A DNA stretch of 9,162 nucleotides from an uncultured Oscillospiraceae bacterium (GCA_959022875.1 CAUFAM010000027.1:1-9162); one strand, 5' to 3'. Positions 1-6,844 are shown, counted from the first letter of the stretch. Translations and numbers: made by a program. The notes: generated by a model not told the origin, from the letters alone.

Positions 1-1
1 G

Positions 2-1738
2 GCCCGGTGGGAGAAAACCATGGGGAAGGCAAAACTGGTGACCGAAGGGTTTGTCCCTCCGGAGGAGGATTACCGCTATCTCACCTTTACCCTCACCGGG
101 GGACGGGGTGTTCTCTCCTGCCGCCTGGGGGAACGGGAACCCCTTGTCCGTCCCATAGGGGAGGGGGAAAGGCTGACCCTGCTCACCCGGCCGGGGGAAG
201 AGGGGCCGGTCTATGAAGTGACCAAAGGGGACTTTGCCGCCTTGAGGGAGAAAACGGCGGCCTGGTGGCGGGAGAAGGTATCCCAGATCACCTTCTCAAC
301 TCCCGATGAGGCCCTCAACCGCTACCTCAGCGGCTGGTGCCTCTACCAGGTCATCGCCTGCCGCCTGATGGGGCGTACCTCCCGGTATCAAAACGGCGGG
401 GCCTTCGGTTTCCGGGATCAGCTTCAGGATGTGCTTGCCCTGCTGTATACCTGGCCCCAGCGAACCCGGGAGCAGCTTATCCTGGCCGCCTCCCGGCAGT
501 TTGAAGAGGGGGACGTGCAGCACTGGTGGCACCCGCCCAAGGGTGCGGGAGTGCGCACCCGGATTTCCGACGACCTGCTGTGGCTGCCCTATGTGCTGTG
601 CCGGTACTGTACCGTCACCGGGGACTGGGGCGTGCTGGAGGAGGAGATCCCTTACCTTGCCTCCCGGCCTCTGGAGCCGGGAGAGCTGGAGCGGTATGAG
701 CTGCCTGAAGCGAGTGAACAGAAAGACTCCCTCTACCGCCATGCCCTGGCGGCCATCCGCTGTGCCCTGGAGCGGGGGGTGGGAAGCCACGGCCTTGCCA
801 AAATGGGCACCGGGGACTGGAACGACGGGATGAACCGGGTAGGGGAGAAGGGAGAGGGAGAGTCAGTCTGGCTGAGCTGGTTTCTGGCGCTGGTCCTTCA
901 GGACTTTGCCCCCCTGTGCCGCCGGATGGGAGAGGAAGGGGAGGCGGACAGGCTGCTGGACTGGGCGGAGAAGCTGGTGGGCGCCGCCCAAAATGCCTGG
1001 GACGGGAGCTGGTACCGCCGGGGCTATTTTGACGACGGCACGCCCCTGGGCTCGGAGCAGAGTGACCAGTGCCAAATCGACTCCATCGCCCAATCCTTTG
1101 CCGCCTTTCCCCAGGGAGGGGACCGGGAGCGGGCCAATCAGGCCATCAATGCCGCGTTGGAACGGCTCTTTGACCGGGAGCGGGGGGTGGTGCGCCTCTT
1201 TGCGCCATCCTTTGATATGGGCGGCAAGCAGGATCCGGGGTATATCAAGAGCTATCCGCCTGGCGTGCGGGAAAATGGCGGCCAGTATACCCATGCCGCC
1301 CTGTGGCTGGCCATTGCCTGCTTCCGCCTGGAGCGGCGGGAGGAGGGCTGGGCGGTGCTGCGTTCCCTCCTGCCCCAGAACCACCCAACCCAGATTTACC
1401 GGGGGGAGCCCAACGTCCTGGCCGCCGATGTGTCCTATGCCCCCGGCCTGGAGGGCCGGGCGGGGTGGACCTGGTACACCGGAGCCGCCGGGTGGTACTG
1501 GCAGGGAGCGGTGGAGCATCTGCTGGGCCTTCGTGTGGAGGAGGGCAGACTGACCCTGAAGCCCGACCTGCCCGAGAGCTGGCCGGGATTTACGGCAGTG
1601 TGGCATCTGGACGGGGCGACCCTGACCATTTCGGTCAAGCGTACCGGTGCCCCCTCCTTCCGGCTGGACGGGCGGGAGGAAACGTGGGTGGAACTGAAGC
1701 GCCTTAAGGGAAAGCATGAACTTTCTGTGACCGTTTAG
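2..1738 (+). CDS. GH94-type enzyme, cyclic beta-1,2-glucan synthase / 1,2-beta-oligoglucan phosphorylase-like (5' partial)
   Basis: Family GH94 enzymes cleave beta-glucosides with phosphate, and a related domain forms the C-terminal part of NdvB-type cyclic beta-1,2-glucan synthases. Residues below are numbered from the Met at position 20. Visible in order are the linker-helix motif TPDEALNRYLSGW (94-106), YQNGGAFGFRDQLQD (123-137), DVQHWWHPP and GVRTRISDDLLWLPY (165-191), and GTGDWNDGMNRVG (263-275), in which Asp269 is the expected general acid. A C-terminal AADVSYAPG...GWTWYTGAAGW block follows, then a beta-rich tail. The HWWHPP and RTRISDD wording resembles the NdvB/oligoglucan group rather than cellobiose phosphorylase, so substrate choice is an inference. 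The frame is open to the left edge, and most of the N-terminal beta-sandwich expected in GH94 is absent, so the gene probably begins outside the window. The ATG at 20, preceded by GGGAG at 9-13, is the alternative start. No clear terminator follows. Family confident, exact reaction not. Confidence 0.85.
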   Translation, partial: ARWEKTMGKAKLVTEGFVPPEEDYRYLTFTLTGGRGVLSCRLGEREPLVRPIGEGERLTLLTRPGEEGPVYEVTKGDFAALREKTAAWWREKVSQITFSTPDEALNRYLSGWCLYQVIACRLMGRTSRYQNGGAFGFRDQLQDVLALLYTWPQRTREQLILAASRQFEEGDVQHWWHPPKGAGVRTRISDDLLWLPYVLCRYCTVTGDWGVLEEEIPYLASRPLEPGELERYELPEASEQKDSLYRHALAAIRCALERGVGSHGLAKMGTGDWNDGMNRVGEKGEGESVWLSWFLALVLQDFAPLCRRMGEEGEADRLLDWAEKLVGAAQNAWDGSWYRRGYFDDGTPLGSEQSDQCQIDSIAQSFAAFPQGGDRERANQAINAALERLFDRERGVVRLFAPSFDMGGKQDPGYIKSYPPGVRENGGQYTHAALWLAIACFRLERREEGWAVLRSLLPQNHPTQIYRGEPNVLAADVSYAPGLEGRAGWTWYTGAAGWYWQGAVEHLLGLRVEEGRLTLKPDLPESWPGFTAVWHLDGATLTISVKRTGAPSFRLDGREETWVELKRLKGKHELSVTV

Positions 1739-1746
1739 GCAAAATA

Positions 1747-1775
1747 TTGCTTTCCCCCGTCAATCGTGATATGAT
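1747..1775 (+). promoter_or_regulatory. Promoter of the yfmF-yfmH-lgt-folD operon
   Basis: TTGCTT (1747-1752) and TATGAT (1770-1775) are separated by exactly 17 bases, and a TG one base before the -10 box (1767-1768) gives an extended -10. This matches a vegetative sigma-A promoter. Predicted transcription starts near 1782, giving a leader of about 54 bases to the yfmF ATG. It is the only good promoter seen upstream of the five plus-strand genes. Confidence 0.75.
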
Positions 1776-1789
1776 AGCCCCAACCGTTT

Positions 1790-1812
1790 GGAGGAAGGAT
1801 TTTCCCTCCTCC
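1790..1812 (+). other. Hairpin in the yfmF 5' leader
   Basis: The arms 1790-1799 and 1803-1812 pair over ten positions with one A-C mismatch (1796/1806), around a three-base TTT loop. The 5' arm contains a strong Shine-Dalgarno-like GGAGGA, but no usable start codon follows it at the right distance. The real yfmF ribosome site (1822-1827) lies 9 bases downstream of the hairpin. No T-run follows on either strand, so it does not look like an intrinsic terminator. A role in mRNA stability or initiation is possible but unproven. Confidence 0.5.
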
Positions 1813-1835
1813 CGAACAAAGAAAGGAACAAGATT

Positions 1836-3119
1836 ATGTCGCAAGTGACAAGACGGGAACTGTTTCCCGGGGTGTGGCTGCGGGCGGTCCACACCAATAA
1901 ATTTAAGAGCGCCTACCTGTCCCTGACCCTGCTGTGCCCTCTGGATAAGGACACCGCCGGCCCCAACGCCCTGATTCCTGCCCTTCTGCGCCGGGGAACT
2001 GCCGTTCACCCGGATATGGAGAGCCTGTCCGCCGCCCTGGACGAGCTCTACGGCGGAGCCATTGAGCCCGTTGTGCGCAAAAAGGGGGAGACCCAGTGCG
2101 TGGGCTTTGTGGCCAGCTTTCTGGATGACGCCTACACCCTGAAGGGGGAGAAGATTCTGGAGAGTGCTGCCGCCCTGCTGGGGGAGGTTCTCCTGAACCC
2201 CTACACCCAGGACGGCTGCTTCTGCCCTGACTATGTGGCCGGGGAGAAGCAGAACCTCATCGACCGCATCCGCTCCCAGGTCAACGACAAACGCACCTAT
2301 GCCACCCAGCGCCTGGTGCAGGAGATGTGCCGGTATGAGGCCTTTGGCGTGGACAAGCTGGGCAGCGAGGAGAGCGTGGCTGCCGTGACCCCTGAGAGCC
2401 TGTGGCAGCGCTATCAGCAGCTTTTGAAGCAGTCGGCGGTGGAGGTCTACTACTGTGGCAGCGCTGAGCCCGGCCGGGTGGAAGATGCCCTGCGCAGTGC
2501 CCTGGCCCCCCTGGCCCAGGGGGAGGAGCGCACCGTGCCCGACTGCGAGGTGCGCCTGACTGCCGGGGCTGAGCCGAATTTGGTCACCCAGGCCATGGAC
2601 GTGACCCAAGGCAAGCTGGCCCTGGGCTTCCGCACCGGCGGGCAGACCTGCTGGGAGGAGAGCTATCCTGCCCTCACCATGTTCAACGCCATCTTCGGCG
2701 GAACCACCCTGTCCAAGCTCTTTTTAAATGTGCGGGAGAAGCTGTCCTTGTGCTACTATGCCAGTTCCATGCTGGAAAAACAGAAGGGCCTGGTGCTGGT
2801 GTCCTCTGGCATTGAGTTTGACAAGTTTGAGACGGCTAAGGAGGAGATTCTTGCCCAGCTGGAGGCCATCCGCCGGGGGGAGATCGAGTCCTGGGAGCTG
2901 GAGGGTGCCCGGCGTACCCTCATCAGCGGCCACCTGTCCACCCTGGATGACCAGGGACGGCAGGAGGAGTTCTGGCTGGGCCAGGCGGCCGCCGGACTGG
3001 ACACCACCATTGAAGAGCTTGCCGCCCAGTTTGAGACGGTGACCGCCCAGCAGGTGGCCCAGGCCGCCCAGAAGCTGGAGCTGGACACCATTTATTTCCT
3101 AAAAGGCAAGGAGGGCTGA
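1836..3119 (+). CDS. yfmF: M16-family pseudo-peptidase YfmF, EF-P 5-aminopentanol modification-associated
   Basis: This 427-residue cytoplasmic protein has the two-lobed M16 (pitrilysin/processing-peptidase) fold and resembles B. subtilis YmfF, which is named for its link to 5-aminopentanol modification of elongation factor P. The zinc motif HxxEH is absent. The corresponding region (about residues 44-55, NALIPALLRRGT) has neither His nor Glu, as in other non-catalytic M16 partners. Family blocks seen include GEKQNLIDRIRSQVNDKRTYA (residues 136-156, quoted in parts: GEKQNLIDR and VNDKRTYA). The C-terminal lobe has NVREKLSLCYY (298-308), with the Arg/Tyr pair typical of the substrate-binding lobe. 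The ATG at 1836 is chosen because AAAGGA (1822-1827) lies 8 bases upstream; a TTG at 1788 in frame lacks a ribosome site. It probably forms a heterodimer with YfmH, encoded 3 bases downstream. AlbE/AlbF-like peptide maturation is an alternative, but no precursor peptide or radical SAM gene is nearby. Confidence 0.85.
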   Translation: MSQVTRRELFPGVWLRAVHTNKFKSAYLSLTLLCPLDKDTAGPNALIPALLRRGTAVHPDMESLSAALDELYGGAIEPVVRKKGETQCVGFVASFLDDAYTLKGEKILESAAALLGEVLLNPYTQDGCFCPDYVAGEKQNLIDRIRSQVNDKRTYATQRLVQEMCRYEAFGVDKLGSEESVAAVTPESLWQRYQQLLKQSAVEVYYCGSAEPGRVEDALRSALAPLAQGEERTVPDCEVRLTAGAEPNLVTQAMDVTQGKLALGFRTGGQTCWEESYPALTMFNAIFGGTTLSKLFLNVREKLSLCYYASSMLEKQKGLVLVSSGIEFDKFETAKEEILAQLEAIRRGEIESWELEGARRTLISGHLSTLDDQGRQEEFWLGQAAAGLDTTIEELAAQFETVTAQQVAQAAQKLELDTIYFLKGKEG

Positions 3120-3122
3120 GGG

Positions 3123-4397
3123 ATGAAGCAGTTTGAATTTTCCCAGGTAGGAGAGCAGATGTACCGGGAGAAGCTCCCCAACGGCCTGAACGTTTTTGTC
3201 TTCCCCAAGCCGGAGTTTCAGAAGGGCTACGCCTTCTTCGCCACCAACTACGGCGGGATGGATATGCGCTTTTGCCTGGACGGGGAGTGGCACGACACCC
3301 CCGCCGGAGTGGCCCACTTCCTGGAGCACAAAATGTTTGACACCAAGGAGGGAAACGCCCTTCAGGATCTGGCTGCCAACGGAGCCAGCCCCAATGCCTT
3401 CACCTCCAGCGCCATCACAGGATACTACTTTGAGTCCACCGAGAAGTTTGAGGAAAACCTGCGCATCCTTCTCTCCTTTGTCTCCGTGCCCTGGTTTACC
3501 CAGGAGAGTGTGGACAAGGAGCAAGGCATCATCGGCCAGGAGATCGGCATGATCGAGGACGACCCGGAGTGGAAGGTGTTTATGAACCTGATGGCCGCCC
3601 TTTACCAGAAACACCCCATCCGGGTGAGCGTGGCCGGGAGCGTGGAGTCCATCTCCCACATCACCGCCGACACCCTCTACGCCTGCCACAAGGCCTTCTA
3701 TGATCCCGCCAACATGGTGCTGTGCGTGGCGGGCCCGGTGGATCCCCGGCACATCTGTGAGGTGGCCATGGAGATCCTGCCCAAAGAGGCCGGCCCCATT
3801 GCGGCCAAGGACTACGGTCCCCAGGAGCCGCCCCGGGTGGCACAGGCCCTGGTGGAGGAACAAATGGAGGTCTCCACGCCTATCTTCCAGCTGGGCTATA
3901 AGGGCGATGCCCTCCCCCAGGGGGAGCAGCGTCTGCGCCGGCAGATGGTGGGTGAGCTGGCCCTGGAGGTGCTGCTGGGCTCTTCCAGCCCCCTGTACGC
4001 CAAGCTTTACCGGGAGGGGCTTATTAACCGGAACTTCTCCTATGGCTGTGAGAGCTATCCCGGCTGCTTCTTCCTTTGCGCCGGGGGCGAGTCCAAGGAC
4101 CCGGAGGCGGTGCGCAAGGCGGTGGCCGACGAGGCCGCCCGCATCGGCCGGGACGGCGTGGACGGTAAGCTCTGGGAACGAGTAAAGAAGGGCGTGTACG
4201 GCAACAAGGTCCGGGGGCTCAACTCCTTTGAGAACCTGTGTGTGGGACAGGCCCAGGCCTTCTTTGCCGGATATGATTTCCTGGACTTTGCCGCTGTGTT
4301 TGCCTCCATCACCAAAGAAGAGGCAGAGCAGCTCATTGCCGACTATGTGACCCAGCCGCGCACGGCCCTGGCGGTGGTGCGGCCCAAGGAGGGGTAA
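3123..4397 (+). CDS. yfmH: Catalytic M16 zinc peptidase YfmH, EF-P modification-associated
   Basis: A 424-residue M16 metallopeptidase, cytoplasmic by the lack of a signal peptide. It carries the inverted zinc motif HxxEH as H65-F-L-E68-H69. The distal acidic pair E133 and E140, spaced as in mitochondrial processing peptidase, makes E140 the likely third zinc ligand. The C-terminal lobe keeps the Arg/Tyr pair (R297, Y307) that binds the substrate backbone. It is therefore the active member of the pair with the non-catalytic YfmF. The same pairing occurs in B. subtilis (YmfF/YmfH), where the proteins are associated with EF-P 5-aminopentanol modification; the actual peptide substrate is not evident from sequence. 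Translation starts at ATG 3123. AAGGAGG (3108-3114) lies 8 bases upstream inside the yfmF 3' end, so the two genes are likely translationally coupled. The family call is firm; the EF-P role is by homology. Confidence 0.88.
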   Translation: MKQFEFSQVGEQMYREKLPNGLNVFVFPKPEFQKGYAFFATNYGGMDMRFCLDGEWHDTPAGVAHFLEHKMFDTKEGNALQDLAANGASPNAFTSSAITGYYFESTEKFEENLRILLSFVSVPWFTQESVDKEQGIIGQEIGMIEDDPEWKVFMNLMAALYQKHPIRVSVAGSVESISHITADTLYACHKAFYDPANMVLCVAGPVDPRHICEVAMEILPKEAGPIAAKDYGPQEPPRVAQALVEEQMEVSTPIFQLGYKGDALPQGEQRLRRQMVGELALEVLLGSSSPLYAKLYREGLINRNFSYGCESYPGCFFLCAGGESKDPEAVRKAVADEAARIGRDGVDGKLWERVKKGVYGNKVRGLNSFENLCVGQAQAFFAGYDFLDFAAVFASITKEEAEQLIADYVTQPRTALAVVRPKEG

Positions 4398-4402
4398 GGC
4401 CC

Positions 4403-5488
4403 ATGGGATTTTTGCAGAACCTTATTGCCCTGCCCGGGGCGGAGACGGTACAGTCCGTCTCCTTCCCCGGCCTGGGGCTGGAATTTGAACTGAACCGGGT
4501 GGCCATCATTGTTCTGGGCCGGCCCATCTACTGGTACGGCATCATCATCGTCAGCGGTTTGATCCTGGCGGTGATCCTCTGTTCCCGGTGGGGCAAGCGC
4601 TACGGCATTACCGAGGACAACATCCTGGATATGATGCTTTTTGCCGTCCCGGCTGCCCTGGTGGCCATAAGGGCCTATTATGTGATCTTCAATTTGGGCA
4701 TCTTCCGCAGTGACGACGGTTCTCTGGACTGGGGAAAGATCCTCAATTACGGGGATGGAGGCCTGGCCATCTACGGGGCCATCATCTCCTCCACCATCGT
4801 GCTGCTCATCTTCTGCAAGGTCAAGAAACTCAACTTCCTGGCCTTTGCCGACTTGGGCGTGCAGGGGCTGTTCATCGGCCAGCTTATTGGCCGGTGGGGC
4901 AATTTCATGAATGTGGAGGCCTTTGGCTCCACCACCGCCCTGCCTTGGCGGATGTGCGGGCCCACCATTGCGGATTACATGGCACGAAACGGCTATGTGG
5001 ACGAGGCTGGTTATGAGGCTATCCTCAGCGGGACGCTGGGTGTTCATCCTACCTTCTTCTACGAGTCGGCATGGAACCTGGTAGGTCTTATCATGACCTA
5101 TTTCATGGGGAAAAAACGCCGTTTTGACGGGCAGTGCTTCCTGTTCTATGTGTTTTGGTACGGCCTTGGCCGGGCCTGGATCGAGGGGCTTCGTACGGAC
5201 AGCCTCTACCTCTACGTAGGAAGCGACATCCGGGTGTCCCAGCTGCTGGCCGGACTGTCCGCCTTGGCGGCGGGGGGCGTGCTGCTGTGGGCCCTGCGGG
5301 CCACCCGGAATGCGCCCATGGAGCTGTTTGTGGACCGTCTGGCCGCCCAGCAGGCGCAGGCGGCATCCACTCAGACGGAGGAGGAAGCGCCTTTGGAGCA
5401 GGGAGAAGATCCCCAGCCGGAGGTTTCTGACCGTGCCTGCGGGCAGGAGGAGAAGGAGCCCGGAGAGACAGAGAAAAGGGAGGAATAA
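4403..5488 (+). CDS. lgt: Phosphatidylglycerol--prolipoprotein diacylglyceryl transferase
   Basis: Lgt is an integral membrane enzyme that moves diacylglycerol from phosphatidylglycerol onto the lipobox cysteine of prolipoproteins, the first lipoprotein maturation step. The Lgt signature GRWGNFMNVEAFG spans residues 163-175, with R164 matching E. coli R143. WYG (44-46) matches the Y26 region. YGLGRAWIEGLR (253-264) gives Y253, R257 and E261, equivalent to E. coli Y235, R239 and E243. HPTFFYES (215-222) is also typical. Several hydrophobic helices are visible, the last at about 282-299. Two oddities stand out. The position of E. coli His103 is Tyr124 (GGLAIYG). A roughly 60-residue hydrophilic, Glu-rich tail follows the last helix, making 361 residues against the usual 260-290. 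ATG 4403 follows AAGGAGGGG (4386-4394) with 8 bases of spacing, overlapping the end of yfmH. Confidence 0.95.
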   Translation: MGFLQNLIALPGAETVQSVSFPGLGLEFELNRVAIIVLGRPIYWYGIIIVSGLILAVILCSRWGKRYGITEDNILDMMLFAVPAALVAIRAYYVIFNLGIFRSDDGSLDWGKILNYGDGGLAIYGAIISSTIVLLIFCKVKKLNFLAFADLGVQGLFIGQLIGRWGNFMNVEAFGSTTALPWRMCGPTIADYMARNGYVDEAGYEAILSGTLGVHPTFFYESAWNLVGLIMTYFMGKKRRFDGQCFLFYVFWYGLGRAWIEGLRTDSLYLYVGSDIRVSQLLAGLSALAAGGVLLWALRATRNAPMELFVDRLAAQQAQAASTQTEEEAPLEQGEDPQPEVSDRACGQEEKEPGETEKREE

Positions 5489-5490
5489 CC

Positions 5491-6336
5491 ATGTCCGCGG
5501 TTTTGATGGACGGCAAGGGGCTGTCCGCCCGGATTAAAGAACAGGTTCGGGAACAGGTGGAGCATATGGCCCGCCGCCCGGGCCTTGCCATGGTGCTGGT
5601 GGGGGAGGACCCTGCGGCCCAGGTCTATGAGTCGGGCAAACGCAAGGATTGCAAGCAGTGCGGCATCTACTATGAAACCTACCGCCTTTCCGGGGATGTG
5701 AGCCAGGAGAAGCTGGTGGAGATGGTGCAGCTGCTTAACCAGCGGGAGGAGATCGACGGTATTCTCATCCAGTTTCCTCTGCCCGAGCACTTGGACGACC
5801 GGGCGGTGCAGCTGGCCATCCGACCGGATAAGGATGTGGACTGCGTCAACCCCTCCAATGTGGGGGATCTCATCCTGGGTGTGGATTCCTTCCGGCCCTG
5901 CACGCCGGCGGGAGTGATGCGCCTGCTGGAGGAATACGGGATTGACCCTGCCGGAAAGCGGTGTACGGTGGTGGGGCGCTCCAACATTGTGGGCAAGCCC
6001 CAGGCCATGCTGATGCTGCTGCACGATGCAACGGTAACTGTCTGCCACACCAAGACGGAGGATCTGAAGGCGGAGTGCCTGCGGGCGGACATTCTCATCA
6101 CCGCCGCGGGGCAGACGGGCCTCATCACCGGCGATATGGTGAAGGAAGGGGCCGTGGTGGTGGACATTGCCATCAACCGGGACGAGCAGGGGAAGCTGTG
6201 CGGCGACGTGGTCTTTGACCAGGTGGCCCCCAAGGCCTCCTACCTCACCCCTGTTCCGGGGGGCGTAGGCCCTGTCACCCGTGCCATTTTGATGGAAAAT
6301 ACCCTTTCCGCCGCCCGGAGACACGGAAAAGGCTGA
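5491..6336 (+). CDS. folD: Bifunctional methylenetetrahydrofolate dehydrogenase / methenyltetrahydrofolate cyclohydrolase
   Basis: FolD interconverts 5,10-methylene-, 5,10-methenyl- and 10-formyl-tetrahydrofolate, normally with NADP(H), in the cytoplasm. It feeds purine synthesis and formyl-Met-tRNA. The 281 residues match the family's usual length. Visible motifs are VGEDPAAQVYESGKRKDC (37-54) with the catalytic Tyr46/Lys50 pair, GILIQFPLP (90-98), KDVD (114-117), RPCTPAG (136-141 region), the nucleotide-binding VVGRSNIVGKP (160-170) and PVPGGVGPVT (254-263). The usual KDVDGFH is replaced by KDVDCVN, a local variation near the folate site. ATG 5491 begins 2 bases after the lgt stop, with GGGAGG at 5478-5483 inside the lgt end, consistent with operon translation. 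Confidence 0.96.
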   Translation: MSAVLMDGKGLSARIKEQVREQVEHMARRPGLAMVLVGEDPAAQVYESGKRKDCKQCGIYYETYRLSGDVSQEKLVEMVQLLNQREEIDGILIQFPLPEHLDDRAVQLAIRPDKDVDCVNPSNVGDLILGVDSFRPCTPAGVMRLLEEYGIDPAGKRCTVVGRSNIVGKPQAMLMLLHDATVTVCHTKTEDLKAECLRADILITAAGQTGLITGDMVKEGAVVVDIAINRDEQGKLCGDVVFDQVAPKASYLTPVPGGVGPVTRAILMENTLSAARRHGKG

Positions 6337-6346
6337 GCAAAGCAAT

Positions 6347-6359
6347 GGCCGCTCCGGCC
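6347..6359 (+). other. Small intergenic hairpin between folD and the PsiE-like gene
   Basis: GGCCG (6347-6351) and CGGCC (6355-6359) form a five-base-pair GC stem around a CTC loop, in the 54-base gap after folD. No T-run follows, so it is not a classic terminator. It could mark an mRNA processing or stability site, or be chance in GC-rich sequence. Confidence 0.3.
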
Positions 6360-6390
6360 GATCAAAGACCAGACAACAAGGGAGGATACC

Positions 6391-6828
6391 ATGCGCGCAA
6401 AAATGCGGGAAAGAACCCTGAAAGTTGCCCAGGCCATGGAGATCGTCATGGCGGTAATCATTTTGGCGGCCATTGTGATCCGGGCCGGCCTGTTGCTGGC
6501 CGGGCTGGCCCAGGAACTGCGGGAGCAGCCCATGTCCTTCTCCATTGATGATTTTCTGGATAAGGTGTTGCTGATCATTATGGGCATCGAGTTTGTGAAG
6601 ATGCTCATGCTTCATACATACGGGGCGGTCATTGATGTGCTGCTGTTCGCTATGGCCCGGCAGATGATCATTGCCCATGACGGCCCGGAGGGAACTCTGC
6701 TGAGCGTATTGTCGGTGGCGCTGATCTTTGCCATCAAGAAGTTCCTCTATACCGGCGAGAGCTGGGGGCAGAAGAAAGCAGAAAGCTCCGAGGAAAAAGA
6801 AAGTGAAAAAGAGAGCCTGGACCACTAG
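6391..6828 (+). CDS. Small integral membrane protein, PsiE-like
   Basis: A 145-residue protein with about four hydrophobic segments (roughly 16-38, 55-73, 79-95 and 102-120), an N-terminal Arg/Lys-rich start and a charged Lys/Glu/Ser tail (127-145). The middle shows GIEFVKMLMLH (65-75), then an Arg (R90) followed by IIAHDGPEGTLLSVLSVALIF (quoted as IIAHDGPEG and SVLSVALIF). The order and spacing recall E. coli PsiE, where FEF is followed by an Arg and then IIVDHKSPLDVL before the last helix. I therefore suggest the PsiE family, whose molecular function is not known. ATG 6391 follows AAGGGAGG (6378-6385) with 5 bases of spacing. It is the last gene of the operon. Its final codons form one arm of the terminator hairpin, and its TAG stop overlaps the stop of the convergent CCA enzyme gene. 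The real-gene call is strong; the family call is moderate. Confidence 0.8.
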   Translation: MRAKMRERTLKVAQAMEIVMAVIILAAIVIRAGLLLAGLAQELREQPMSFSIDDFLDKVLLIIMGIEFVKMLMLHTYGAVIDVLLFAMARQMIIAHDGPEGTLLSVLSVALIFAIKKFLYTGESWGQKKAESSEEKESEKESLDH

Positions 6829-6844
6829 TCCAGGCTCTCTTTTT
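6806..6844. terminator. Bidirectional intrinsic terminator shared by convergent genes
   Basis: Perfect 12-base-pair arms at 6811-6822 and 6828-6839 enclose a 5-base loop. They are flanked by five A at 6806-6810 and five T at 6840-6844, so each strand gives a GC-rich hairpin followed by TTTTT. It ends the yfmF-to-PsiE-like operon on the plus strand and the CCA enzyme gene on the minus strand. Both stop codons (plus TAG 6826-6828, minus TAG 6827-6825) lie at the loop, so the hairpin is inside both coding ends. Confidence 0.93.

Noticed and set aside
1788..1835. TTG at 1788 as the yfmF start
   Set aside because: It lies at the predicted leader start with no ribosome site and its extension falls inside the hairpin; ATG 1836 has AAAGGA at 8 bases.
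1739..1835. Intrinsic terminator after the GH94 gene
   Set aside because: The only strong hairpin (1790-1812) lies after the yfmF promoter and is not followed by a T-run.
1704..2609. Long minus-strand frame opposite yfmF (301 residues)
   Set aside because: It lies antisense to a clearly real gene, has low-complexity Gly/His/Leu-rich composition and no recognisable domain; such frames are common shadows in GC-rich sequence.
1836..4397. RiPP or antimicrobial peptide maturation system (AlbE/AlbF- or PqqF-like) based on the M16 pair
   Set aside because: No precursor peptide, radical SAM enzyme or dedicated exporter lies nearby, and both proteins fit the housekeeping YfmF/YfmH families better.
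5371..6825. Minus-strand frame of 484 residues opposite lgt, folD and the PsiE-like gene
   Set aside because: It spans three real plus-strand genes, is rich in His/Gln/Gly without any motif, and has no ribosome site noted; treated as a shadow.
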